From: Trichuris trichiura | Lineage: Eukaryota > Nematoda > Enoplea > Trichinellida > Trichuridae | Direction of reading: 5' to 3' | Length of the DNA: 64,000 nt | Assembly: GCA_037903355.1 (NCBI GenBank) | Contig: JBAJFE010000025.1 | Span: 682,001-746,000, forward strand | Shown: positions 25,401 through 36,800 of the stretch, in pieces | Position numbering within the stretch: position 1 is the stretch's first letter | How the letters are laid out: every line of letters starts with the position of its first letter | Notes under the pieces: model-generated | What the model was told of the DNA's origin: nothing | What the model saw: only the letters and a program-made list of their open reading frames with translations | Databases searched by the model: none | Program-made: the position numbers and the translations under genes

Positions 25401-27449
25401 ACGGAGCTGTCGGGCTGTCGGTGAGCTGTAACCTTTATATTATATTCTAATTTGGCACTTTTATACTTATATCTTTTTTCAGGACCTTTTCCTAAGCTGC
25501 TACTTGCCAACAGGATCAGTATCCGTCAAATTGACCTACTGTCAATGACCGCTCATCCTCTGGTTAACGAAATGTCATCCGTCATTGCGATAGACTACTC
25601 TTACCGTCGTCGAATGCTTTTCTGGTCGGACGTCGTTACGGAAAAGATATACGGGTTCGTACACTTGAGCTTAGATTTTTTTTTGGGGGCATTAATTTCT
25701 GCTAAATGCGCAGATGTCCAATGGATGCCAATTACACAATTGCAAATGTGACGGAATGCCTAAAGCCGATTGTGTCAAACAACGTGACTACTCCGGACGG
25801 TTTGGCCGTCGATTGGGTTCATGATTTGATATATTGGACAGACACGGGTGCGGATACAATTTCGGTAGCCAAATTTGACGGTTCCTTCCGTCGAACCTTG
25901 ATCGATAAGGACTTGGACGAGCCGCGAGCTATCACGCTCGATCCGGCATGCGGGTATAAACGCGTTGCGGAGGTCTGCATGTTTTTTAAAGGTAATACGT
26001 CGACCCTTTTTAAGAGTAATGTTCTGGACCGATTGGGGTGCAAAACCAAAAATTGAAACTGCCGGTATGGATGGTACCAATCGATTTATCATTGAACACG
26101 ATGCCATTTGGCCCAATGGTCTGACAGCCGACCTGCTCGAGCATCGTCTCTATTGGGTAGACGCCAAATTGAAGCAAATATGTTCGTCCGACTATTTTGG
26201 CCAAAATAAGAAGGTCATCTTGAACAGCCGAAATCGCATCTATCACCCGTTCAGCATTACCGTCTTCGAGGAGCAGCTTTATTGGACCGATTGGAGCACC
26301 GACGGTGTGCATGTCGCTAACAAGTTTACGGGAGAAAATAATCGCGTCGTTATGAACGGCATATTTGGCGTTATGACCGTCAAGGTATTCCATCCAGCCG
26401 TACAACCAGATTGTAAGTATTCCAAGTACACTTTTGCAAATTGTCGCAGCGCGGACAGTGTTTGCTTAAGCGCGTAATGATTACTTAAGCTTATGCAAAT
26501 ATTTTCCCCATGTATGCAAGTCGAAAGTGGGAAACATCGTAGCCTAATTGTCCATTTCGATCGATTTTATAACCCTCGCATGGATAACTCAGTCTCCGTA
26601 TGTTTTATCATAAAATTTCACTGATAACTTTTAAGCTCATTCAAATAGCGGGCGAAAGTTGAATTAGAAAACGGATAAACATTTTACTTACCTTGTAGGG
26701 CCGAACAAGTGTGAAGACAGCGCTTGCGAACAGCTTTGCATACCAACGCTAAAGCTAGCCAAGGGAACATTCGACTGGTACAAATATTTCCCTGGCGCCA
26801 AACCGTACGTCTGCTTATGCGGCGATGGTTATGTGCTGCATGAGAATGCTCGTAACTGTACGAGCGTTCATCTCTTACCTAATTCTTCTTCGCATTCATC
26901 ATCGGTTGTTTTGTCAACTGGTGCACTGACAACACCAAGTGCCAGCTTAGTTCAGAATGCTGGTGAGCGCTTGTAGCTAATTGATAGTAGTTTTGACATC
27001 TACAGATATGCAAATGAATTGTAGCTTCCGAAGGTGGTTCAAGCGCTGGATTGGTGGTCAGTTTGCTTTTGCTCTTGCTTCTTGCGTTAACTTTGGTAAG
27101 TAGAAGACTTACGGATGCCCAAACGTACGTGTTTGTTTCATTGCAGGTTGCTTGGGTCTATTGGAAAAGGAATTCGTTCAATATCCATTTCAGCCAGTTC
27201 TTCTCGCTCAGCTATCCGTTCTGTCGTCGCTCTCAGGATCACTATGATCATTTGCGCTTAACGTTGGAAAATGACGAATATCAGTCGAGTACTGTATTAT
27301 CCGGTAGCGGGTCCGGCATATACCAACCGACGGTGAAAGAAGGTCGGGCCGGCGCCGAGCTGCTTGCTTCAGATTCGGGCTATATGCTGAGCAAAGATGG
27401 GGACCTTTTGGTAGGCTCGGACAGTCATCCTGCCGGAGCCATGGCCTAA
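22495..27449 (+). CDS. LDL/VLDL-type lipoprotein receptor
   Basis: Fourteen exons: 22495-22564, 22632-22757, 23033-23158, 24138-24386, 24450-24698, 24749-24874, 24962-25237, 25295-25420, 25483-25654, 25714-25953, 26015-26412, 26699-26962, 27025-27095, 27147-27449; 931 codons plus stop. Signal peptide [21 protein letters not shown]. Eight class A repeats (about 24-360), seven with a full calcium cage such as [13 protein letters not shown] and [13 protein letters not shown]; the eighth ([16 protein letters not shown]) is degenerate. Two EGF modules follow (the second begins [15 protein letters not shown]), then a six-bladed propeller ([31 protein letters not shown]), a third EGF, a Ser/Thr-rich stalk, a membrane helix ([15 protein letters not shown]) and a tail of about 95 residues. 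Eight A-repeats match vertebrate VLDLR and ApoER2 rather than LDLR. Class A and EGF exons are bounded in phase 1, as in vertebrate receptors. No NPxY motif is seen in the tail. In worms such receptors take up lipoprotein or yolk. Confidence 0.93.
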
Positions 27450-29017
27450 CAATGCAAACGTTTACTGTTCTTTTTCTTCACACGGAGGCTGTCGAAATGG
27501 CTGACAAGTTGTGCAGTCTCCTTTGTGCTGTGAATTCTTGTACTTCATTCTGCCTTTGGCAGTTTTATCCATCTTTTTGCCGTTTAGCGCGTTTTAATGT
27601 CCACGGGAGCGCAGTTTTTTCTTTAGGCGTTTTAGAAATGCCCGCCATCATTCATAATTATATTACTATCATTTCCTTTTTTTCTATTCAGTCCACCAGA
27701 CGACGCGAGCATTCATTCACTTTGTTAAAAGAGCAATGTCCTTTTTTTTATAATGCGGTGTGGTCATCGTCCGCTGTTTCTGCTAATCGTCCGTCGTTCA
27801 TCCGAAAGTTGGCACATTCGACGTTTGCCTGTTTTGACGAAGATGGCGTCAGCGTTGGTCTGCTTGGTGTGCTCGACGTTTCTTCTTTTTTGCACTGACA
27901 ATCCGCTTGTTCGTCCATCATTTTTAAAACATCGGCGATGAAAGATTATTGCAGTTGCGGATTTGTTCAAATGTTTCTTCTTTTCTCCGAAGAAAGATAG
28001 TGCGTTTTGATTGTCACTTTGTTGCAATTGACTTGTCACGTTATGTTACCGCGCCAACTGACAAACTTTCCTGGTAAACTTTCCTTTAGCTTTCTCTCTC
28101 TCTCAACGAATCCAGTCGCTTTTGCGTACCGCATTGCCATCCTTGCAATGCGTCTCTTGCTCCCATTAGCATACGGTAAGTTATTCCTTATGTCATGCAC
28201 GTTTAGATTGACAAACGATTACTGCGTAAAATATTATTTTTAAACAATTTCAGCTGCTCTCATTCGTGAGCAAAATGTTTTCGAAATCATGTTTACAATT
28301 AGGACTATCGGAAAGTCTGTTCACGGTAAATTTAAGCGTAGACGCAGATATGTCTATTACTATATGCATATATAGCCTTTCGTGATGCCGACTATTATTG
28401 ATATCATTATCATGTTAATATTTATGAGCTTATAGAGGATTCTAAAGCACATCGTGAGCGATAATCTATCTGAAGTACGGTTGCTACTTGTAGCTTTGCA
28501 GCTATATATTTGAGAGAGCGTAGTTCTCCTATAGGTTGTCTAGCTAACTGTTTCAGTTAACTAAAGTTTGGGCAGCATTTTAAATAATCTGAGAATACTA
28601 AAAAATGGATTACTCAGCTGCTTGGATCAAAGCCTCGGCCCTTCTAACGCGATAGAATCCACTGTCTGCCAAGACGTTGTCAAAAGGCTGCTAAATGCGA
28701 CAGAAGCTATGTTCAGTAAACTATGCGCATATAATTTAATTTTATAAAAAGTTTGGCTCAAATTCCGGAAAATCGAAAGTCCCAATTGGTCACATTTCGA
28801 ATAGGTCGTAAATGCTTTTTAAAGTTCGGCCGGGTGGCAGTTGTCCATTGGCACCTTCTAGATAAGGACTATATTTGTGTAGAACTGTTATTATACCGCT
28901 CATGTTTTTAGACCGCTAAATTCCAACAATACCAACATAATAACCGCTCTACTCAAATACACTCCTTATTTAAAAGTTACTAATACAGATCAAGACTGAC
29001 CGCCACCGTTGCCATTG
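27450..29017. other. 3' UTR of the receptor gene, then intergenic
   Basis: A 148-codon open frame directly after the receptor stop (27452-27898) has no domain signature and is best read as 3' UTR. Nothing else is recognised. Confidence 0.4.
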
Positions 29018-29040
29018 TTATTATTATTATTATTATTATA
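29018..29040. repeat. TTA/TAT microsatellite
   Basis: About seven and a half TTA units in a row, ending in ATA. Confidence 0.9.
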
Positions 29041-29115
29041 TAGCTCGGATGCCGTTTAGAGCAGGCTGAAAAAAATGAAGTAAAAGAGAAAGAGTAATGA
29101 CCATATTAATTCGGA

Positions 29116-29358
29116 CATGTTAGGCTGCTTCTTTTACGGATTGCATGTCCCGTTGAAAATTTTTACTTCTAATTTTCCTTGAGGTTTCTGGTCAAACGCG
29201 ACCCGTCTTCAGCGATGTTAAACTGATATAGGAAATACGAAAATGTATCAACTTAACACCGCTGAAGACGGGTCGCGTTTGACTCGAAAGCTCCGGGAAA
29301 ATTAGAAGTCAAAATTTTCAACGGGACATGCAATCCGTAAAAGAAGCAGCCTAACATG
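29116..29358. mobile_element. 243-bp foldback (MITE-like) element
   Basis: The left arm begins CATGTTAGGCTGCTTC and runs to about 29226; the right arm from about 29250 is its reverse complement and ends GAAGCAGCCTAACATG. The arms are about 105 bp, differ at only a few positions, and enclose a loop of about 25 nt. The inner arm ends contain ACGCGACCCGTCTTCAGC and its complement. The 15-mer TATTAATTCGGACAT occurs at 29104-29118 and again at 29392-29406, so the structure is flanked by a direct repeat, although the right copy lies 34 bp outside the arm. It codes for nothing and could yield a long hairpin RNA if transcribed. Confidence 0.85.
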
Positions 29359-29406
29359 AAACTCTATAGTCCCGTATCAAGAACCTGTATCTATTAATTC
29401 GGACAT

Positions 29407-30844
29407 ATCAGAAAATGCATTTCTGTGCATCTGTCGGTCATCACCACTGATAGTAGACGACGAGAGCAATTAAACGACAAAAGTTCAAGCAACGGTTTAT
29501 CAATGCAAAAACGAAGCACCTGGTTGTGCATGTGCTTAATAGCTCAGAATAATTGTTCTATTAATAACTTACTATTTCAAGGCGTTCTATTAATATTATA
29601 GCTATTAGTTGTTATTGTTTATTTCATGGCATATCTGACTTATCAAGTAGATATTCCCGTAGACAGATAAGAATAGGCAAAGACGTAGCATAGGTTGGAT
29701 TTCGTTGCTTTCCGCATAAAGTATTCGTAATCAAAAGTCGCGCATTCGGAAGGCTATCTCTATTCATAAATTGCTACCATTATTTTATTTCTTGTAATTC
29801 AAATAAAGTGGACATCCTATGCCTGTTAAGGGGCATTACTGACATGCAATCTTTTTTAGTACTCCTGTTGTATCCTTGAGAGTAGATCAGCTACTTTTTT
29901 TATCGTCCGGAATGTTCAACACAAATCTCGTCCCGCCTTCAGCGGAGTAAAAAGCGGCCAACGTGCGGTGAAATGGACTGCAGAAATGCTAACAGACTGT
30001 AAATTATTTTTATGGCAGCGCGCTGCACTAGTGAGCGGGTCGCAAGTGTTAATTATGTTACTTTAAAAGGCCTTCCAGTCACCGACTGCGTAAGACTTCA
30101 ATGTTAAGACTGTTGTGAACATTTCCCATTATGTGCTCACTACCATCTGCTTACTCAGTCTGCGCTGTTCTCTTTAGTTTAAACGAGCTCAAATTTAGGC
30201 TTAAAATTGCTCACAGACTTAAGCTCAAAGTACATTCTGCAATGAGCGCCTAAGCCTAAGCTCGCGATCATTATGTCAGTATATAGCTATGGGTACGTAA
30301 CAGGAAAGATCTCCCTTTTGACACGAATGACAACTTTTAAAGAATGCATGCAAGATAGAGCGCATATTTCGTAAAAAAATTCGTCGACTTACTATTGGCA
30401 CGTTTTGTTTCGCCGGATGCACGTTCAGCTATTGCTGCGATCATTGCACTTTCCGTTTTGCTGCTTTTCTAACCTAATCGTTATCACCCTGTTATCTTTG
30501 CCAGAAGATAAGAGTAAACAGGTTTTCCTCTTATTGCAACGTGCCGTTGACTTGTTAGTTCAATAATTTGATGAAACATATTCAAATTTTCTTACTCTCT
30601 TGAAGATGGGCGCTCTTTGACTTTGCGTTCAACTGCGCTGAATCTATGTGTTCTTTTGATATGAAAACGTTCACATTTGCCCAAGTTCGATGGCTCTACA
30701 CGCTACAATCAATTGAAACGACGGCAGACAAAAAATTTGCATTTCTTTAAGATGATCGCTCAGATACATTAATAAGAGGGACAATATATGAAATTATATA
30801 AATATGTCAATATTGAATAATTAATTTCCACTTATTTTGCTAAG
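29407..30844. other. Intergenic region; should contain the missing first exon of the next gene
   Basis: The downstream gene needs an upstream exon that carries an ATG and ends after the first base of a codon. I looked for one between 30.2 and 30.84 kb and found none that fits, so the true start remains unplaced. Confidence 0.35.
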
Positions 30845-32047
30845 CTGGATTCTGGCTGTTGTCGGCAGTGGTCAGTGCGCCTAACGAACACTTCAAGCAG
30901 TTGCATCAAAGGATAACATGGTCTCAACCAGCCGACTGGGTAAAGCACCGGTCAACTTGACGCTGAGCCCGATATTATTAAGTGCAATTTTTTACAATTC
31001 TAGCCGCCTTCTTTGGTGGACAACATGTGCGAGACGCTTTTAGAAAAGCCAATCAGTGATTTGAGCATGAATCAATCAGATGCTGTATTCCAATATGGTA
31101 CCGATTCGGAGCGACGTGGCCATTATTACTTGGCCAAGCGCTGCTGCGATCAAGTACCAATAAAGGCTATTCTAACCTTATTGTCGTTGCTGTACCATTT
31201 GTAGGCGAAAATAAGGGATCGTCTGCCATGCTTTGCCGACCTTAGGCAAAGCTTTATTAATCGCTATTGCCATCATCGAGGCTACCAACATCCATGCTGC
31301 CAAAAAGAAGGTAGACATTACTTCCTTAAAAGAACGTTTAAAATAATAAGAACAATTTTCAGGACAGCAGCGCTACAGTTGCTTTGTGCGGCCTAACGCG
31401 TTCGAGAACAGCTATCAATTGATTGACAATCGCGTATCAGCAAGACGAAGAAGCATGGATGATCCTGAGAATGACGATGACCATATAAGCAAAAGTCCAG
31501 ACCAACTGAGAGAAGCGAACAGTGATGACATTGAAAAAGATGCAGCAGACGATTCGGAACTGTTGCTCAGTGCTATTGAAGAGTTGGATTCGGAAGACAG
31601 CGAATACTGTATGGAAAATTATTTCCCTGAAGATAATCTGGATGAGCTGACTAGTGAAACTATTAGCGCGAGTATATGTCCGTCTTCAGGTGACCTCATA
31701 AACAGCTATTCAAAAAGTTTAAATCTACCCAATTATTCTGCCAGGATTCGCGACCAGTGGATGTGAAGCAAAAGAATGCTGTAAGGCGGGAGCGCTTGAA
31801 GGGAAAAAGCTTAAAAAAAAGAGCTGTCCTTACTACCAGTGTCGCGCCTTTTACAAAACATTCTACAACCGACATCGCTCCTGCATTAAGCACAAGTTGT
31901 TCTGCGGATTCTTTTTCATTGCCTGCTGCGAGCGTCAATATCATAAGTATTCGACCATATGCCGTTCCCACTTTTGTAGTTTGCATACCTCTTTTTTCCA
32001 GGGATTTCTACAGCTCGCGCAGTATCACATTTCCTGTCAGAACATGA
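30845..32047 (+). CDS. Secreted cysteine-rich protein resembling ECM1 repeats (5' end incomplete)
   Basis: Six exons join in phase: 30845-30939, 31004-31153, 31205-31310, 31363-31689, 31745-31946, 32002-32047 (about 308 codons; first exon with ATG not found). The first visible residues AGFWLLSAVVSAPNEHF look like the end of a signal peptide. Cys-rich region 1 runs DNMCETLL, RCCDQ, RLPCF, NRYCHHRGYQHPCCQ, RYSCF. That CC...C...YC...H..CC...CF spacing resembles vertebrate extracellular matrix protein 1 repeats and, less closely, the nematode DB module. Next is an acidic linker of about 90 residues rich in Asp, Glu and Ser (for example MDDPENDDDHISK). Cys-rich region 2 has GCEAKECC, KSCPYYQC, RSCIKHKLFC and ACCE with a very basic middle. 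The tail ends SITFPVRT. Family assignment is inference from cysteine spacing; the exon chain itself is well supported. Confidence 0.6.
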
Positions 32048-32097
32048 TTTCAGCGGAACCATTGGTCTGCTGGAAAAGATAAGGTAGCGTAGCTACG

Positions 32098-32103
32098 AAT
32101 AAA
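32098..32103 (+). other. Candidate polyadenylation signal
   Basis: AATAAA lies 51 bp after the stop codon of the ECM1-like gene, supporting that 3' end. Confidence 0.55.
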
Positions 32104-32304
32104 CGAGACGCGCAGAAACGCTTGAACTACAAAAAGCGTTGAAGGGTGCGTTTTTCGTCAACTTTCAAATGACATTTGAGGGTACTTTGGTTAAACACCT
32201 TTTGGACCAACCAAAAACAATTTTTTTAAAAAATTAAACAAGGAAATATGCCATATGCACAAGTAAATAATATGTATTAATACGCATTTTTGTTTTTTCT
32301 TTTC

Positions 32305-32569
32305 CTTCTTCGTAACGAGTTTTGCAAATGTTTTATAGATCTCTTTTATATACGATTTTTAACCTGTTGTTCATCAAATAACGCTTATTGTTATATACGT
32401 TTCAAGCGGAGCTTTCGAGTCACTCCAGAACCCATTTTCAGCGCTGGGAGTCCTTGCCGCGGAGCGCCTGCAACGTTTATAACAACAAACGTTATTTGAT
32501 GAACAACGGGTTTAGAAACCGTATATAAAAAAGTTTTATAAGACATTTACAAAAGTCGTTGCGAAGAAG
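32305..32569. mobile_element. Foldback element, about 265 bp
   Basis: The left arm (CTTCTTCGTAACGAGTTTTG onward to about 32405) is mirrored by the right arm (about 32470-32569, ending CGAAGAAG). The arms share a TGTTCATCAAATAACG core and a TATATACG block, with scattered mismatches. A spacer of about 65 bp in the middle is GC-richer. A related copy lies about 400 bp away. Confidence 0.75.
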
Positions 32570-32914
32570 AAAAATAAAAAACAAAACCAATGTACGTACG
32601 GGCACGAAAAGGAAGAGGAAAAGAAATAGAGAAAAAGAAAAAAGCAAACGGGGACAAAAAAGGGTCAATCAAGGAGAAGAAAAACGTTTAAAATCCGCCT
32701 ATTTTAAAACAGATGGATTTGATCATTGTCGCTCATTTGTGGGTGCGTTACCGTCGCGGCAGGTCGGCTGAGCGCTCGTTTTATCGTTTAACTGACGAGG
32801 TGGGACCAAAGCTCGACGGCTCAAGATAGAGCTTACAGCTGCGGTCCCGGCCGAAGTTGGTCGGATGGAGTGGCTTGTAACCATGAAGACCGCCCCGACG
32901 GTGGCACAGACCAA
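32570..32914. other. Purine-rich low-complexity tract and GC-rich spacer
   Basis: About 32570-32690 is almost all A and G on the plus strand and gives a Lys/Arg-rich open frame that I regard as spurious. The following GC-rich part carries no recognised gene. Confidence 0.4.
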
Positions 32915-33010
32915 GCTGATGACGGGTCTCGGAGTGGTCCGAAGGCTCCGGCTGAAACGTTTATAACAATAAACGTTATTTGAAGAACAACGGGTTAAGA
33001 AAAGTTTTCT
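32915..33010 (-). repeat. Partial inverted copy of the neighbouring foldback family
   Basis: On the minus strand, TTCAAATAACG, then a TTATAAACGTTTCA block and CGGAGCCTTCGG follow the same order as the left arm and spacer of the 32305-32569 element. It shows about the same divergence and lacks the second arm. Confidence 0.6.
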
Positions 33011-33809
33011 AACACACACTTTTAAAACGTGACGCTTACGAGGAACTTCTAAATTTATTAACAGTACCTCATTGGCGTAAACGTCGAAACTTCTTCTGTT
33101 TTGTTTTCTTCGATTCAAAAGACTTTATGCAAATTAATGCTGCGCTTCGAAGACTTATTCGCTTCCGACAAAATATGCCAAAATCGATTCGGGAGGTTAG
33201 CAGCAGACAACTAATTGGAAATGACTTTAAAAATGGCTGAACTCATGTTCCAAGCGAAATAGGCGTTAAAAATCCGCAGAATGCAACGATGGCGACGGTA
33301 CATTTCGTACTACAACCCGGCAGATAACGAATATTGTTGCTGGTGGACCGAATATTACCGAATTATCTTATTTAAGTGAGCCGCCGCGTCACGTACAGAC
33401 AAACAAACTTATCACCCCATTTAAAAGGGATACACAGTTTGTGGAAGAGCAACCAATGTGCAAAATACCCAAGTAGATCTAATCATAAGGTCAAATGTGA
33501 CCAATTTGGAAAATTTTAACTTTTCACAACAAAGTTGTTAATAATAAATAAAATACTTACAAGTGCAGTGGAGAAACTGGGAAAATAAATAGTGGCAACA
33601 AAGCTTCAAGTGACATTTGTCCTCAAGCCACCGGAAAGTGTAAGGTCAAAATGAGTGCCAGTCGACGCGACGAACTATGGCAGAAACGTAGAAGCGACAC
33701 TGGAAATTTTATGATAGCAAAATCGGAGCAGTGCAAATAGATCGAACGTCGCAACAGAGAGAGAGAGAGGGACACAGGTGAAAACCGGTAGCGAACTCGG
33801 CTTTTCCTT
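33011..33809. other. Intergenic region between convergent genes
   Basis: Contains a short (GA)n run near 33755. It should include the 3' UTR of the ARNT-like gene. Nothing else is recognised. Confidence 0.4.
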
Positions 33810-36800
33810 TCACTGAGGAATGTAGCGCTCGCCTATTGATATGAGACTGCGATCATAGGCGACATCGTTTCTTTGATTTGTCCACCAACTACTGTTGGGC
33901 GGAGTACTCGGTTGCATTTGGTTGCACGGTGCGGAAGCATATTTCGGAGCAGTGGACATTTGTAAGCTCTACAAGAAAGCGGAAAAGCGTAATGCAAACC
34001 ATAAAGCCAGTACAACGGGAAAGCAACCTCAGGAAGATAGTTAACATTCCATTCCTCGCTTTGGCTTGCCAAGACAAGATTTTGTGAGCCAATAGAATCT
34101 ATATCAACTTGCGGAAAGGCAGGAGATGGATAATCTCTTTGGGTGAATAAATTATGCACTGCAGAGACATCATTTCTGACCGACGTGTCCAACTCATACG
34201 AAGGATCTGAAATTAATACATTACATAAAAAGTTGTTTAGCACAGAGTTTAAAACTCACTTGTATGACGAAGCGGTTGCCCGTATGCATATCCTCCTTCT
34301 TGTTCACTGGGAGTACTGGCAAACCAGTGGGACGAGGTAACTGGGTTAACAGCGTTGTTAGTTGGGCCTACACGGTAACTGGGAATAAACTCGGAACTAA
34401 CAATTGAGCAACCTTCGGTGCTCTGCTCCACTTCCTTTGGCGGCGGCTTACCTTCACTTAAACGGATAAAACAGAATGTGCATTTTTTAAAATTTATTCA
34501 ACAAGAGATATTACCCTACGTAACTGACGCACGTGTGCGTGCCAATTACGAATTCAAACTCTTCTGAGAAAGGATTGAAGAAAGTCCACGTGGAAGAACG
34601 CAACGACACCCACTCGTCGTATTTAGAACGAAACCTGTTCATGACGCAAACGGTATGATCCTTCAATTTGAGCACTAAAAAATTAATATTCAAGCTATGG
34701 CCATCCTTAGCAATTCTTAAGCTGCGGAAAAACACAAGGAGTAAGAACATTTTCAAAGAAGCGTAAACTGGGGTTTCCTTAGCAAAACTTTATAGAAAAA
34801 AGCACACAACAACATATGTTAATTCATGAGCATATTTTCTACTTTCTTATACTAATAGGATTGAATAGCTGGTCTTGTTTTCCACGACAACTCACCTTGA
34901 GCGAACAGATCGCGAACACTCGCCTGATCCTCCGGATGGACTTTGTCCCACCAATAAAAGCCAATCAGCTCGTGAGGCTTGTAGCCAAGAATGGCATAAA
35001 CGCTGAAAATGATATACTATCTTTTTAAAAGAAAAAAGCACATCCGACAATCAGTCTTACCTGCCGTCGACGAAGGTGAACTTACCGTCCTCACTAAAGC
35101 GAACGGTGAATTGCTGCGTCGACTGGCCGACGCTTGAGCTGATCGGCATGCTGGATATTTGCAATCGCCCTATGCAAATGAGGCAACGTTCCTGACAGTA
35201 CGGTTGTTCCGTGGTGGGATCAGTGCATTCTTCCAATCCTGAAGTTTTCAACAGATTACGTATGCGAATGCGAAGCAACGCGTTGCGGACAAAGCCAACC
35301 TTGGGGCAGCGATCGCTTTACGTATCCGGTACAATGGACAACGACGTACTGATTGCCGTTGCAGCTAAATATTGGTCTTCTGTCGGAAAGTCGAGAAAAG
35401 TGAAAACTGTTGTTCTCCCTTTGACCAAGTTTCATACGGCACATGAAGCCGCGCCGACACGTCATATGGACGCGATTGACGGCTGTGCAAAGAAGAGTAC
35501 AACTTTTAGAATATATCCAAAAAACTGCTGCATAATTGCTTCTGCGCTTTACCTGGTGATGTCTCCTTCTTTACACTTCCGGCTGAAAGAAGAAACAGTC
35601 GAGTAAAACCGTTCGAATCGCTCTTACAAAAAAGGTATACCTTTGAAATCGAGGACGCGATTCAACGTTGTACTGTCGAAATTGGACAATTGCTCTCTGA
35701 CTTTATCAACGTCTTCCGGATGGACAATATCATAAATTGAATGCCCAATGCATTCGGCCTATAAAGACAAAACGGCCCATCAATTAATGATCGCAAGATT
35801 CAAAGGTGTGGGCTCTATTTGCCTGAGTGAGGTTTAAGACGGGATAAATTGAATCCGCGACGAAAAGCACCTTGCCCGATTCGCAACCAACGACAAACAT
35901 GAAACCATTGGCTGCCTTCATGGAAATGGAAGATTAAATATTAGCATTGCTGCTACGGCGGAGGTTCACCTCAAGCACCAGATGCTTTAATTCCTGATCG
36001 GTAAGAAAGGAAGGCCTGTATGAGGAGTCACAGCAACCTTCGCTACCTAAAAAAATATACTTCATTGAGTAGTTTAAACGTAGAATCCTTTAGAGACGAG
36101 ATGTTGGGGATAATGAAACGCATATGAAAGATACACGTCATTTGGTGCGGCAAATTTTCATTTAAACAGTTTAATGCAATCTTTAAAGTGCTAAACAACC
36201 GAACTCAAAACTCAGCATCCTCAGGTAGTATACATGACTCGCAGAGTCAAAGCCAAATGCATGACGAATCAAATAACAAAGTCAGCGCGGTTCGTCTGGG
36301 CAAAGGTCATTCTGTCAAGAGGCATATAGAACAATGGTCAATGGAATGACCAAACTTCCGCCTTGTGCTGCGCTTTTGTCAAAGTTAAATACGGCAAAAC
36401 AAGCGCTACGGCCAATGATCAACGCAAGAACGAACTTTTCTTCCGCGTTCATTTCGAATGAAAAAAGTTATAATGAAAACTTGTTCCATCGATCCGCGTT
36501 TGCTGGACTGCCCATCGTTGCTTAACAATATTTCAAAGTCGTGCGAGAAACGCGTAGCGAATAAAAATTACTCATTTTTTCCAAGAAGGAAATTAATTCA
36601 CCATTTGCGCTATGAGCATAGTATTTGAAGAGCGTAATTACGACGCAGCGCGTAAGGGAAGGCTGCGAAGGATACTCACTCTTAATATGCTAATTTTTTA
36701 GAAGAGCTCTTTCGGTTATAAATTTTATAAAAAACGCATTAAACAACTTGAAAAGCTCTCCGCAGCTTTTCTTTGTTCCTATTCGCCAATGCATGCAATT

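Noticed and set aside
27452..27898. 148-codon open frame directly after the receptor stop codon
   Set aside because: It has no domain signature, does not extend the receptor frame, and sits where the 3' UTR is expected.
32559..32771. Lys/Arg-rich open frame
   Set aside because: Produced by a purine-rich low-complexity tract beside a foldback element.
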